Part shown: positions 47,254 through 60,349 of the stretch, piece by piece | Layout: the number at the start of each line of letters is the position of its first letter | How positions within the stretch are numbered: the first letter of the stretch is position 1 | NCBI GenBank assembly: GCA_038501195.1 | Contig: JBBPUQ010000006.1 | Coordinates: 2,170,001-2,234,000 of the forward strand | Source: Nemania diffusa | Lineage: Eukaryota > Ascomycota > Sordariomycetes > Xylariales > Xylariaceae | Direction: 5' to 3' | Length of the DNA: 64,000 nucleotides | Notes under the pieces: generated by a model | The model's database searches: none | The model's input: the letters and a program-made list of their open reading frames with translations, nothing else | What the model was told of the DNA's origin: nothing | Made by a program: the position numbers and the translations under genes

Positions 47254-50123
47254 ATGAGTCTCGGCTTTGATAATGTCGAACCCAACCGTTAGTCGATCTC
47301 TCTTCTCTCTCCTCTCTTGTAGTATCGCAGAAAGAGGCGCATAATCCAAGCTAACTCCTGGTTCTTCTCCGTTGTCTAGACGCAGGCAGTAGAGACCACC
47401 ATACATCCAATACATGGACAAATGAACAGCCTCCCACGGCTTCACAGGAGACCATCGTTCATGATCCCCAACCCGAGCTCGACCGAGAGTGGCGCCCAGA
47501 TTTCCCGTTACAGTCATCGCAGATGAACTCAATACCCCACGCTCCGTCGCCTCCGGAGGCCCCGACCATCCCTTCGCGTCCCTCAGAAGAAGAGATCTAC
47601 GGGCCCGAGAGATTTGCTGGTCGCCGCTATGATTTTCCCGAATATGCCGTCGTCTCAACTCCGCAGCCACCGCCCTCGGTGCATTTCAACCCCGCAGCCT
47701 TCATGATCCCAAGCATGCAAACGGATTCTCTGGTGCATGGGGACTTCAAAGACGAGCTTGCGAGGGCCGCGGGCACCGTCACCCCCGGTGTAAGCGATGC
47801 GCCGTACATTCGCTACGCCATCGAGGCTCTTACACGGCAGCGCGCAGAATATCACGAGAGCACGCCTAGGAATTATGCATATGCCACCAGCGACCGGAGG
47901 TCCCTCCCACCGGCTATTATGACCCCTGAGCCCAGTGTCAACATCACACAACCCCCGCCCGTTCACCAACCTCCGGTTGCTGTCTATACCGACGACAACG
48001 ACGATGACGACGACGAGCCTGTGTCAGAGGGTTGGGAGACACCCCGCCCTGTTTCTCCCATGTCGGAAATAGAACAGGAAGCGCCTGTTGATTTGGTTCC
48101 ATCGTCTTTTGACGAACGGCAACTAGTGATGCAACCAACGACACACGTACCGCAAACGCGCGTTAACGACAGAGCCGACAGGTTTTACGACACCACAGCG
48201 ACCATCGAGCGCGGCCCTCGCGCCCCGGTCAAGAACCAGAGCCCGCCACGGACAGTGGACGTCTGGCGAGCCCAATCGGACTCGTTCCCGAGACACGACC
48301 TGGAGGCGATCGGCTACAAACACCGCACACCCCCGCCGCTGACCCACAAGCCATGGGTCCTCCGTCCGCTGTCGCTGCTGATCCTCGCCGCGGTCTGTCT
48401 GCTCGTGATCACGGCCCTCATCTTCTCGGCTATTTACTCGATCGGCCGCGATGGCTTCACCGCGTACGGTGGCACCATCTACGGCGGGCAGTACTTCCTC
48501 TTCCGCGTGCTGCCGCAACTGCTCGGCGCCATCGTCCTTATCTACGCGCAGTGCGTCATCTCCGCCGTCTTCCGCGTCTTCCCTTTCTCCGCCATGGCCT
48601 CGGACGACCGCCGCGAGCGCCGCAACGCTGTCTTCTTGCCCCTGTACCCCAAGTCGTTTCTGTGGCCGCAGCTCTTCGGTCCCTGGCAGGTTTGGGTGCC
48701 CACCCTCGTTGTCTGGCTGGCCAACTTCACCATCCCGCTCCTTAGCGGCTTGTATACCGTCGTGCTCGTCGACGGCGTCTGGACCTGGTCAGCTGTTCAA
48801 GGCGTGGCCTGGACGTTGGTCGCCGTGTATGTTTCGCTGCTCCTGTCTACGGTTGTCTTGTTCGTCTACTGGCGACACCGGAGGACTGGCATGATTCAGG
48901 CCTGGGACGTACGCAGCATCGCGGACGTCATCTTCCTCGTATCCCAGAGCAACTCGCTGCCCCAGTACCGCGGCCTCGAAACGGCAGCGACGCGTAGCAG
49001 GATGGAGAAGGTCCTCGACGGCACGGCGGAGAGGCTCGGCTACTGGACGACGCCCGAGGTCCCCGAGAACTCGATCTTCTGGGGCTTCGGCGTCCCCACG
49101 ACTGAGGAGGACCTCGAGCTCGAGAAATGGGATAGGAAGAACTGGGCCGCTCAGCGCGACTCGTCTCGGCCCGTGACGTTGTCGGACGTCGAAGACCAGA
49201 AGGAGCCGTGGACAGCGCGCTCCCGCTACTTGCCCTGGTGCTTCCGCGACACCCAGATCATCTCTTTCGTCGTGATCGGCACGGCCCTGTTAGTCGCCCT
49301 GATTATCGTGTCATTCCTCCCCTCCACCGATCTACGGAGCGGGTTCCTCCCCCACTTGAGCGCCGCCCCCCTCCCGGGTGGCTTTTCTGCCGCCGACTTC
49401 TTGTACTCCTTCCTCCCCTCCCTGCTCGGGCTCGTCCTATTCCTCGGGTTCCAGTCCCTCGAGCTCACGCTACGCATCCTAGCGCCATGGGGCGAGCTCG
49501 CGCGCGCCGAGGGATCGCGTGCCGAGACATCCCTGTTGCTGGACTACGCAGCCTGCCTGCCTTGGCAGTCCACCCTCAAGGCGCTGCGGCTCGGGCATTG
49601 GCGCGTGGCCTTCATCACATTCCTCTCACCCCTATTTGTGCTCATCCCCGTGCTCGCCGGTGGCGTCTTTATGGCGCTAACGCCGCCCTCGGGCGCCGTG
49701 CGCGTGTACCCCAACGTTGTCATCGTCGGCTTCATCCTCGCCCTCCTTTTCCTATACCTCGCGGCCCTGATATCGCTAGTCCCAAGCCGTCAGCCGCTCC
49801 GCCTCCCCCACGCCGTCACGTGCCTGGCCGAGATCATGAGCTTCTGCTGCAACGAGCAGCTACGCACCGACGAGGCGTTCGACCAGACGCGCGCGAGCAA
49901 GAGGACTGACTTCGAGAGCGCGCTGGACTGCGACAAGGGCCGGCACCGCCAGGGCCGCTGGACATTCGGCGCCGGCAAGAACAACGAGGAACGCCTCGGC
50001 ATCAAGCGCTACAGCAGGTTCACCGCCAGCCCGACGAAGATGAGGCAGTATGACAAGCACGTGCGCGGGAAGCCCATCTCGGGACCTCTGCCTCACGGGA
50101 GCGGCCCGCTGTTTGGGTATTAG
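47254..50123 (+). CDS. DUF3433-family multi-pass membrane protein
   Basis: Two exons (47254-47287 and 47380-50123) join in phase 1 and give 925 residues. The first 330 residues are disordered and acidic or proline-rich (DNDDDDDEPVSEGWE). Two DUF3433 units follow: the first from about residue 336 with LRPLSLLILAA, GGQYFLFRVLPQLLGAI, FPFSAMASDD and KSFLWPQLFGPWQVW; the second near 700 with DFLYSFLPSLLGLVLFLGFQSLE and WQSTLKALRLGHWRVAF. About ten transmembrane helices are visible. DUF3433 proteins are widespread in ascomycetes, and their function is unknown. The short first exon encodes only the initiator and ten residues; a single-frame reading would start at an internal ATG at 47523. Confidence 0.9.
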
Positions 50124-50775
50124 AAGGCTTTTTTTTTTCTCTCTCACTTTATTGAAAGCGTTATGTTTTGACGAGAGGTAGATAGTGTCACGAATATGTT
50201 GTATAGGCATTTACAGGCGGAAAAGGGATTCGGCGTACTGCTTTTTTATGGGATGGTCGTCGGCTGACGTAATGGGATCTACGGTATCATGGGTTTATGG
50301 ATTTATGACTGGACGAGGCATAATGGTCATGGCGTTATGAGATCTAGGCGGATTTTACCACGAGAATGGTATATACACGTAATAGATAACGATTAATGGC
50401 TTTGCGGAAGGCCGATAATTATAGATGATTTATTTGATGCTTAAGGAATTGCTACGTAAATCTTCATCTAATTGACCTTGTTCTTACTACGACATAACTT
50501 AATCTTCCGTTCACTATTAGTAAAGGACTCAGGCATAAAGTTTAAAAGCTGATATTCAATTAGCATTAACGCGATTAAAGATTACTTGTCATTAAGAGTA
50601 ATTTGTGGCCTACTAAAGACTTATTTTATTGAAATGAGTGTAATAGTAGTTTTATTTTCTGTTATGTTATTCAATAGGTGACTATGTATTTGAGTCCAAA
50701 ACACAACTCTTCCGTAGTGTGATACAAAAACTACGCTTTAAAGCTGGCAAACACGGCCCCCAAGTAGTCAAGTCG
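50124..50775. other. AT-rich intergenic
   Basis: About 650 bp downstream of the DUF3433 gene. No feature seen beyond AT-rich low complexity. Confidence 0.5.
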
Positions 50776-52439
50776 CTAACCTGATACCGGCTTTACGCCC
50801 AAGATGATGTCCGCAGCCCTCACAGCGATAGCGTAGATCGTAGACACCGAGTGACCGGTGACTTGCAGCGGAATTACTGAGGCATCGACAACTCGTACGT
50901 TTCCTGTCCCGTGAACTCTCAGTTCTTCGTCCACTACGCCCCCGAACTCACGCGACACCATAGCTGCAGTACATAACGCATGGCGATTTGGCATCGCTGT
51001 GATATTAAGTAGTTGTGACGGGTGTCTTATGCTACTACGTAACAGATACCTACTAGTTTTTCTGACATAGGAAGCCTATTGTTCATCAGTGGCGTTAAGT
51101 GATTACTCCGTCAATCGACTGACAGCAACGAAGGTTTGAATATCGTGATCTATTTGAAAAAGTCGGGGGTCAATATGAACTTCATGTGACTCAGGGGCAA
51201 CCGTAGAACGGAGGTGGACGCGTCCCCAGGAGAAGGGAAGTAGAGACCAGTACTCAGAGGCAATCACGTCGGACGAAGTCAGGCATGTTGTTAATGAAAT
51301 GCGAAAGAAAGATCTAATTTCTTATAGTCGATGAAGAAATGAAAGGGTGTAAGGTTCTAAACAAAGTGTTTAGTGGGACATACTCCGCGATAGAATCTGT
51401 TCTGCTTCTAAACACATCTCTAGCCGTGACGAACACCGCGTAAGGAGGAAGAGCTCCCGGGGTCGGGGTTTTCGGAATATATGACAACGTTAAATCCGGT
51501 TGGTCTTGGAGGTTCTCTCCCACTCCGGGGAGGCCAATTCTGACGACAATACCGAGCTTGGTGAGATGAGCCTTGCTTCTAACTCCCGATGCCTCGAGAA
51601 TGGCTGGGGTTGCTAACGCGCCAGCGGCTATGATGACCTCGCCGGATGGGTTGGGCGTGATAATTTGAAGATTCTCCTCACTATCGAGGTATCTAACGCT
51701 AGTAAACACCTGCTTCTTGCCTTCAAAATGGTCCCTCCACAGTAGAGAAAGTGCAGTGCCTCTGATAAGGTGAAGATTGGGCCGTTCAGCAATAGGATAG
51801 TAGAAAGCTGTAGCAGCGCTCGCTCTAGTGCTTGATTTTCTGTCAACCATCATTAGTCGGACAGTAAACCCTTCAACCTTTCCTCCATTCGCATCTTGGC
51901 GAATGGGGACACCCAAGCCTTCCCAAGTTGCCGCGAGAGTAGAGTAGAAGCTCCCTGTCCATAGCTGGGGCGGATAGCTAACGTCAATTTCACCGCTTCT
52001 GCCGTGATACTCTGGGGTGGCGCCGGCACCGGCCTTAATCTGGTCAAGAGTTGGGTCCTCGAAGTGTTCAACGGCTTTGTAGTGAGGCCATAGAGTATCC
52101 CAGTTACATCCTGTAGCACCCAACTGCTCCCAGCCATCAATCTCTGACACAGCTGCGCGAACATCGAACCATTGGTCATACTCGTGCCACCCACAAGCTT
52201 GCCCGCGGCGAATTCAACTGTGCGGTTATTAAGCTAGCTTTACGGCACTGATTCATATGATCAGTCAATAGGTGTCTTGGCATTCCGCCCACAGTTGAAG
52301 GGTCAGTCACGTTTAAGTTTTTACGGTCATCTGGGCCAGGCCCAATCATAACCACGGTGGTATTTGGGTTGGTCGAGAGTCTGTTAGCAAGCACAAGCCC
52401 AGATGTCCCGGCCCCGATAATAATGTAGTCGGCAGGCAT
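50776..52439 (-). pseudogene. Decayed GMC oxidoreductase (FAD-dependent)
   Basis: A full-length GMC flavoenzyme can be traced but not read through. The N-terminus is intact: ATG at 52439, ADYIIIGAGTSGLVLANRL (FAD-binding GxGxxG). The frame then slips near 52215 (to FAAGKLVGGTSMTNG) and again near 52170 (to VRAAVSEIDGWEQLG). The next 260 residues are open (GEVIIAAGALATPAILEASG, GVGENLQDQPDL), then a stop is reached at 51314. Further remnants at about 51256-51115 (EYWSLLPFS, then IDPRLF) and 50994-50776 (NRHALCTAAM, VVDASVIP, TGHSVSTIYAIA) show that the C-terminus remains in other frames. The canonical HxxGT glycine reads Cys (ALCT). No intron of credible length explains the shifts; the only candidate is 26 nt. 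It probably once oxidised an alcohol or sugar. Confidence 0.8.
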
Positions 52440-53725
52440 GTTTCAAATGTTTTTTTCCGGGTCATAGGAGGTACTAACGGTGAGTTGCGTGGTAGGCAGG
52501 CCACTCATATGATGCTGTTTAATGCGTTAAATATGTAACCTAAGTGCAAAAGCACTTAATCTAGTAGTATTTTATAGCTACGTGTTGCGAAGTGGCTAAT
52601 TTGGCTACTTTTAATGTATCGTTCAAATGCGAGCTGTGTACGTAGGTTAGATAGGTTATTAGCAAATGAGCACCTTGGAAGAAATTTAAAAAGAGACAAC
52701 TTGATAATTATACAATAAACAGTCTAGACTTTATTTAGAAAACTTTAAAATAGTTGATTATGTATCCGCATTTTACAATACCGTAACAAACAAACAATGA
52801 CATCTCGCAAGTATTCATAATCATATTAGCGGTAGTCTTATCTCAAACGGGGCGGTGAAACATTCTCTAGTAGACTTTGATTTTGTTTTGAACATCCCAA
52901 TTATTTATCGTTCTCTGGGTAAATCTAGGATGGAAGTCTGAGACGGCTACTTGCATAGTGCGAAACACCGGTACTGTGTTTTATCTAGATGTCTAAGTAG
53001 GTAGTCTCGAACCAGTTTGTCCATATTTTAAGACAGCTCGTTTGGTTATGATTACAAGAGTATACCAGCGTGGCTAGACTAGATAACGCACATCGGCAAG
53101 AAATGAGATAAAATGGTTTACGGGTTATTATTTTCCATTTTTCAGTCTGACAATCCTGCTAAGGTAGAGAATAACCAGGATTTGTACTTATAGAAAAGAA
53201 CCGAGGTATAAGAATCGCCTAGGGGAGGATATCTTTTCGGGAAAAAAAGAAAAGCAATCCTGGGGTATTTTAAACATAGCCCTTTTAGTTTCCCCAGTCT
53301 ATCTAAATTCTGAACCTCCGTATAAGTCTTGCCAGCGTAAATGTATGCCTCCTTTTTTTCCCGTTCCGCACTGGCCAATGACCAATCCATGCACAAGGAA
53401 AATCTGAGCGAAAGTTCAATTCTTGTTATACAAAAAGAAGATCTTGTTGTGTAACCGGAACACCGATTCTTGCGTGATTGATTATGTACAATGATAAAAG
53501 TGAACGTAGATGAACCCGTACAGTGCATTTTCATTTTCAGCCATAATACGAATTCGTTCGTTTCTCCGGTAAGACAAACCCGGCGTCATGGCAAACATAA
53601 GCGTAGTACACGTAAAGAAGAAGAAAAAAGAAAGGACAGAAGAAAAAGAGAGCCATGCAGCTAGGCGAGCATCTCAGCTAGCTGTATGTCTTGCTGTCAG
53701 GGCGGTAGAGACAGGAGATTTTGAT
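52440..53725. other. AT-rich intergenic
   Basis: About 1.3 kb between the pseudogene and the next gene. No coding or RNA signal. Frames at 53142-53534 and 53588-53809 are unsupported. Confidence 0.5.
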
Positions 53726-54958
53726 TCACCTCCCCATAAGTCCGAAGATTCGGCCCAAGCTGCCTCCGCGTCCGCGGTTGAGCTTGCTACTATGCCTTTC
53801 CCTCTCTGAAGCATTGCCGCCCGAGACGGTATGCCTAGGCTTTCGCTCGGTAGTGAGGCGCTTTTCGCTAGCGCTCTTTTTATGTAAGCCCCTAGTAATA
53901 CGCCTCGCAAAGCTCTTGCGTCCATCTGCGCCACCTTCAGATTCCGAATCTGTGTCGTACTCGAACACGGAGACAAACCGCTCACATTCAGGTCGCGGTG
54001 GTGACGGCTCCGGTAAGGCAGAGGGAAGAAGCGGAACCGGCGTGGCCCTTTTGGTGTGCGAGCTTAAGCTCTCGCTGACGCTGTGAGCCCGGCTCTTGTC
54101 TCGTAGGCTGAAGGCTGATGTGCTAGGTCGGAGGATCTTGGGTGGAGGTGGTGGGGGGTACGCTGGTGAGACTGGGACAGATACTGTCTTGCTTGTGGGT
54201 GATAGTTGCTCTAATGAATCGGGCGCAAATGATGGTGGAATAAAGAGTGAGTTCATGTGATAAGCTGATTTGCTAGATCTTAGGCCTCCGCTTGGTCTAT
54301 TACCTTTCATAAATAGTGGTCGCCGTGGTGGTGAAGGCGGCTCAAAGCTTAGTGATGAGGTGCGTGGAGGGTGTGGATGCTTTGGCACACTGATCGACGA
54401 CGTTCTGGGATACACGGAGTATGTAATGGCACTCTTTTGTGGTGTGGACTGTAATGGCGGTGATAGAAATGCATGGCGCGGCGTGCTTAGTTCCTCCGCC
54501 TTCTGATCGTGTTCTTCTGTTGTAATCTTAATGGTGTCGCCGTCAACGTCAGAAGGATGACGACGTCTTGTTGGGTTAACTGTAAGCTGATCGCTGCCCG
54601 CTACAGGCTGTAGCGGATCGATTTGATCTTCTTGGGGTTTTCGACCGATCGATGAGACTGTATTATCAGGCCAGAAGCTATCCCATAGTTCACAAGCCGA
54701 TGTATTGTAACTGCCATCGTCATCGAAAGATAATTCAGAGTCCGACGCATCTGTCATTCCTGGTAATGAGCCATTCGATGATCGGCTCTCACTTGATTCA
54801 TGTCGACTAAGTCTGGGATATGAGAAGTTGGTCCTTAAGCTGGGCTGTCTTGGCCGCCTCATGCTTCCCTCTGGAGTGACGTCTGTGGGCATTCTCTTGG
54901 TCTCTTGTGTTAGGAAATTTCCCTGTTGAGAAGGTGCGAAGGGGTTGGAGAACTCCAT
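53726..54958 (-). CDS. Disordered basic hypothetical protein
   Basis: Single exon, 410 residues from ATG 54958; the frame is open back to another ATG at 55057, which would add 33 residues. The N-terminus starts MEFSNPFAPSQQGNFL. The body is Ser/Pro-rich with many basic-Ser/Thr-Pro sites. A short hydrophobic-acidic patch (SACELWDSFWPD) could be a binding motif, and a run PPPPPPK is near the middle. The C-terminus is strongly basic and Gly-rich, ending SLGRIFGLMGR. No enzyme domain or membrane segment. It may be a signalling substrate or cytoskeletal adaptor; I cannot name it. Confidence 0.7.
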   Translation of the reverse strand: MEFSNPFAPSQQGNFLTQETKRMPTDVTPEGSMRRPRQPSLRTNFSYPRLSRHESSESRSSNGSLPGMTDASDSELSFDDDGSYNTSACELWDSFWPDNTVSSIGRKPQEDQIDPLQPVAGSDQLTVNPTRRRHPSDVDGDTIKITTEEHDQKAEELSTPRHAFLSPPLQSTPQKSAITYSVYPRTSSISVPKHPHPPRTSSLSFEPPSPPRRPLFMKGNRPSGGLRSSKSAYHMNSLFIPPSFAPDSLEQLSPTSKTVSVPVSPAYPPPPPPKILRPSTSAFSLRDKSRAHSVSESLSSHTKRATPVPLLPSALPEPSPPRPECERFVSVFEYDTDSESEGGADGRKSFARRITRGLHKKSASEKRLTTERKPRHTVSGGNASERERHSSKLNRGRGGSLGRIFGLMGR

Positions 54959-57900
54959 GGTAATTTGAAAAGACGATCGCGATGGTGGTCGAATGTCCTG
55001 AGTCGTTATGACGGGATATGGGAGTTTATAGAATTGCACCTGTAAAGAATTATACATCCGTAACGAGACAAGTTAACAGAAAAGAACCGAGAAGACCCGT
55101 CGATCTTTAACCCCGAGGGCTAAATAGGGTTGACTACTCAGCGCAGGGGAAACGTTAAAGGCTGGAGAAGTGGTTCAAAAGTGATACAATCCCCTGAGGG
55201 GGGTAGAGAGGGATAATAAAGTAGCGATAGAGAGGAGGCCCTTTCGAGTCGCGCTTGTGTCGAGAGGCGTTCGATGTCTGCGCCTATGCAGATGCATAAA
55301 CAGCAAGGGAGATTCCAGTAGTCCGCACCTATCAACTCCCAATGGGATGTGCTGTGTGAGATCTCACATCTTACATTTTTAATGCGGTTCGTGCTTACGC
55401 ATAACCATCAGATACACGGGCCACAATCACAACGCCACGGAGTACGGCAACGGAATGACACCCACCCAAACACAGCAGCCGATACAACGGGAATAGACAA
55501 GCGACAACGGCCCAACATGACATCACAGTATAATACGACTAATTACTTGTTGGTATGCGTCACTCAGAATAAATGCACGTATGTAGTATCTCGTAGCTTA
55601 GAAAAACAAGAGGAATACACAACTGCTATCAGCAATGTTAGTAGTCAGCATCCATACCGTAGCTCTCAAAAAACCTGTTTTTTTTTTAGGACGAGGAAAG
55701 GTAACGCAACGGAAAGAATGTATTGGGAAATCCATATTTGGTGCTCCATTCCAGCCACACACGATGCAACTCGGGCCTCTTACGAGCTAGTAGAGACCGA
55801 CTCCTGTAAAATGATCGATCAAAAGGAAACATAGAAGAGGCGAGGCGTACAGGGCGATTTTACGGTGTATCCCCCTGTTTCTACGGCCGTCACTTACAAG
55901 GGCTCGGGACGCCACGATAGATCAATTGCGCCTCTTGTGCATAGAGGGGGCTCGGGGGTGCATAGCAGCACGACTGGGTACAGCTGCGGACCGATGTGAT
56001 CGATCTCAATCAGGTCTTTTGATCCCTCCGAGACATAGAGTCGCCGACGTCACTAAGGGGCACTACTCCAGGACTAACGAGCTATGGAAGACCCGTTTCG
56101 ACTTGGTGAGTGATCCGGCGGGATGGGTGATCGGCGTTCTGTGGCTATCATGTCGCAGATGCAGCATTCAGGAACATGCATGTACCCGAGTATCTCAAAA
56201 TATTATAGTCTGGCAGGCCATTCCCATCTTTGCTCGAACCCCCTCCCTATATTTGCCTTGTTCTTCGTTTGACGTTTGACTATACAAGATTTTGATTTGG
56301 TACCACAACTCCCTGATACAAATGGCGCCCAGACCTTTCTAACCGGCTGGGTGAATCATGACCTATAGTATACCGAAGCATCATACCAAACTACAACTTG
56401 CTAAGTACAGCGTGACGGGTGGCTTGGTTGCTTTGTTAGTGGCTGCAGCTTTGGGGGTTTGGTGAAAGTACTATGCAGCTTTCGTCTCGCTTGAGAGGTC
56501 TCCAGATAGAAAGCTAAGAACTAGCTATGAGAGCGCGCATATGTACGCGTAAGTTGTTTCGGGATCGCATTGTACTGTTTGTAGCCATATGAAGTTAATA
56601 TCATCTGTTCTTATTTTAGTTTGCCGCGACATTTTGGTGCAATTATAATTCAAGGGTAGGAAAATTGATAATTAAGTGATAAAATTATATAATCCCTTTT
56701 ACTCCATCCCTTAAGGACGGGTTACAGCTACTACCGGATATTCGACTGTCTATTAGACAATACCGACACAGTATCTAACAAATTGCGGAGAACGGGGGCG
56801 AATAAATGCGCCTCGTCGCTGAAGCAACAGATTCACATTTTAAATTGTGTCTCGGTCCCAACACAGAATAGACCATTACGAACAGTGTTGAGACCCCGAG
56901 GAGACGGATAATGAGTTAACACCACGCCCAAAAATGAACGAGTCAATGCAGTTGAGTATCAAACAATATTTTCTATAGCTGTCCCCTTCGTGCAAGAGAA
57001 GATGCTACACCCTTGCAATCTTATACTAGAGAAGTTTTGTGACCGGTATCACGAATCTCTCTCCCTTACATTACTGGGCCTCTGTAGATTTTTTTGTGGC
57101 CGTATGAGTGGCTAGTAAGTCCTAAACCCTATGTATTACGAAGATTCTAGAACTGCCAATGCGAAATCTCTAGCCTATGGGAAGAGTGGAATCGGCGATA
57201 GGTCACCTCGCACTAAAGTGACGTTCGACAACGAGATATGAGAGCGTAGCAAGACTTTATAATAGGCGATATCGGCCCCTTCCTTACATAAATTGGTCTT
57301 GGTAGATGCTTATAGTTACACACGATTATGTAGAATACGATAATGCGAAATATTAAGACACCTTCAGACCCTCTGATGCTTTCATCTACATACATATATG
57401 CCACGGATCAAAACCGCAGCGCTATAGAGCAAATTTACTAACAGTATAATGTTGTAAAGTAGGGGACTTAAAAATCTACAATTACTTATATGTGGCTTAT
57501 GGTAGCCTTTGTAGGACCCTGATAGTGATACAATTCTTAGTCGTACTAAACAGTGTATGATTACACCCCGAAGTCTAGTAGAAGAGATAGTAAGAGCATT
57601 TCAGTAACTATTATCCATAATATTTTCCTTTAGAGATGAGATTTCTTAGTCATGATTCGTTACCTAGTCATTGCCCTTATTTGACTCCTTATGTGTCAAT
57701 TGTTCTACATTTCTACTCTGTCATAGTTCACATTACCATAAGTATTCTCCTGAAAGTTCGGTCGTAATTATTTACCTTGCCGGAGCTACTATTCCTTTAC
57801 ACGAAGTTCTATGCAGCTAAGCTTGGGGGCGGCTGGTAATAGTGATACACATAACGAGACAACGTGGCTGATCTAGAGGCAGAAAAAGATTTAATAGTTC

Positions 57901-59665
57901 CCACCTAAGATTTCCATATGCCCTCTTTTTATTATCAATGGAGCACTGGATACTGGCTGGCACATTTCGGGGATTTCGGATTCTTTGGCTTGAGCGCATT
58001 CCTGTATTAGCGGTGGCAGTACCATCAAGCTCGTGTACTTGGGACGTCGAAGGCATCTAGAGAGCCGTTGTTGCGATAGCCGATAGCCCCACAATTGACT
58101 ATATACGATTGAGCTGAATTTCCCTCTAGGGCCAGGAGACAGGCAATTGAAGCTTTTGATTGGCCAATGGCTCCCTTGTCCGAATGCGCGAGGCTCGAAG
58201 CTTCGGACCTTTGGAGCTTCGAGGGATGCAACCAACTCTACTTGTTGGTCTGAATTCTTTTCCATCCTGTCATTCACTTTGTCTAATGGGCTTCATGTTG
58301 ATTGTATCATTGGATTAATGAAAAAAAATTACGCACGGTTGTATTTGGAGGCCCACTACATTATTTCGAGCCTTGAACAATACTACGCTATCATCCTTGA
58401 CGCTCTACTCTGTCTACTATTGACTGGATTTATAAATTGGTAGGTCTCGTGACAATGCCGCATATCCAGTCGATTGCTAGTCGTGACAGGGATTGAGCTC
58501 AGGATATGTCGCTTTATTATCTAGTTCTTTAATAATGGTCTGGTTAAGCTTGAAGATAATAGATGGCCATACTTACACTTGCCAGCTGAAAGAGCTCCTG
58601 AATATTGCTGCCGGTCCGTAGGATATTGACTAGGAACACTGGGAATTTGGAGGAGCGCATCAGACCAAGCCATATTGGGACTAGCGGGACGCGTCTTATC
58701 CTTGGGCAGTCTCGCCAGCACATTTTGATAACCAGCCACTGAGATTACCTCTTGTTAGACATTTATTGACGGACTTTAATACGACGTCCGGCCTTGCCGC
58801 TATTCCCGCATCGCAGCAGATTACCCTGCCTGGGTGACAATCACATAATTAAACATTTCAGGCCTATACTAGCAGCTTATAAATCCCTGGGATCTAAACC
58901 TGTGCTGTTGTTATGACGGGATAGCGTGGAATCGAGGCTGACTGCAACCAGCTCAAGCTACTGTACCCGATAGTTTTGAAGAGAGCGAATAATAGTTACT
59001 AATAACTGGACATATAGGAAGAGTATATCGAATGGGTGTAAAGTATAAAGACAACCTTGTATAACCACTTCTTTGGACAATAGGCTGTGGGCGAAGGTGA
59101 CTATCGAAATTAGAATGAGGTCTACGCAGTAGATACACGATGTGACCTACATCTGCTACGCCCATAAGTATTCTGTATCTACCTAGATAATAATTACAAG
59201 ATATAGGCATGCTACTACTTACTTGGTTGCACAGAAATAAATACATGTATCATGTACGGTGATTTGTACATTGTAGTGGGTCGATTGCTACAGGGAGGAT
59301 ACACTAGGTAGGTACCTCAACAGCTGCTTCCCTTCCTTCATGTATTATTTGATTCATTTTTCATTTCTATCGTTTCTCTCATTCCCTTATTTTCGCAAAC
59401 CGAGCACCCAGCTGAAGGAATAGGTAACCCAATTGCGACTCCCCCGGATAACTTCGGAAAATCCCAGGTCCACGGTATACCACGCATAAATGACATTGAA
59501 CCAAGGGCTTCATGACACGCATTTTCTGGTGCCTGAGTTAGTAGCAGACAACTGGCAGTAGAGCTGCTAGGTGTCTGTGCCTAGCAGCGGCAGCCCAGTG
59601 TCTAGCAAGCCGCAAGACTAGAGGCGGAGGTGGAGGTGAAAGAGGCGAAGCGGCGGTGCCTTGGG

Positions 59666-59683
59666 CATCATCATCATCATCAT
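59666..59683. repeat. CAT trinucleotide microsatellite
   Basis: Six tandem CAT/ATC units in non-coding DNA. Confidence 0.8.
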
Positions 59684-60228
59684 ACATACAGTTGTTCGGA
59701 ATACAGCTACTACACGCGCACGTAACCCTAGCACCTACACTGTAGGTAGGTATCTACCTAAGCTCCCTACTATTCGGAATAGTAGGTTGGGTAGGTGGGC
59801 AAAGTGGGTGGTGATATACCTTAGGTACCTACAGTAGGTACAACGGTACAACGGTACCTGCCTAAGATATTGGAGTACCTGCCTACGACTGGAGCAAACC
59901 ACGGCCATCACGACCAACGACAATAATAGCAACAACGAACAACTAGAATTGTGTGGTACAGTAATGCACCTGAATTCTACAGAATACTTGTTCGTTCGCG
60001 CCTTCAACAGCTCATCCATTTGCAGGCGCGTCGCGGTTAGGCATCTCGCTCGGCTGTTCCGTTTGGAAACCGCGTCAATTGCCTGCCAGTTTTCATCCAC
60101 ACTGCGCCACCGAATATCCATAGCTTGTCGCATCCCCAACCTCCCCAACTGCCTATCTCTCTCATACCGCTCTGCGGCATAGCGCACACTTCTTGCCCTG
60201 CAACCTTGGGAATTCTAAGTCCTACTCT

Positions 60229-60259
60229 CACCTCTCACCTCTGACCTCTGACCTCTCGA
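60229..60259 (+). repeat. Pyrimidine-rich CACCTCT/GACCTCT direct repeats
   Basis: Four to five 7-bp units lie about 90 bp upstream of the coiled-coil reading frame, probably in the leader or promoter of that gene. Pyrimidine tracts near fungal start sites are common. Confidence 0.55.
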
Positions 60260-60349
60260 CTTTTCCTTCAGCCCAACTCCGCTCATCTTACATCTATCTC
60301 CTTTGCATCTTTCTGGCGCACCTCTTAGGCAGCTTTTCTGAATTTATCG

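Larger units (their letters stand above)
54959..60349. other. Long gene-poor region (5.4 kb)
   Basis: No supported gene. Minus-strand frames at 57817-58277 overlap in three phases without start or splice logic and could be a relic. The region is AT-rich, with a CAT-repeat at 59666-59683, several GTACCTAGGTA motifs (59304, 59745-59860) and a pyrimidine-rich direct repeat (CACCTCT/GACCTCT) at 60229-60259 just before the next gene. Confidence 0.45.

Noticed and set aside
49208..49909. 233-residue plus-strand frame inside the DUF3433 gene
   Set aside because: Pro/Arg-rich shadow of a GC-rich coding region with no domain.
52210..52245. 26-nt GTAAAG...CACAG segment that would restore the GMC frame as an intron
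   Set aside because: Far below the shortest credible fungal intron; a frameshift in a pseudogene is simpler.
57817..58277. Overlapping minus-strand frames as a gene
   Set aside because: Three phases overlap without splice sites or a recognisable domain; a relic at most.
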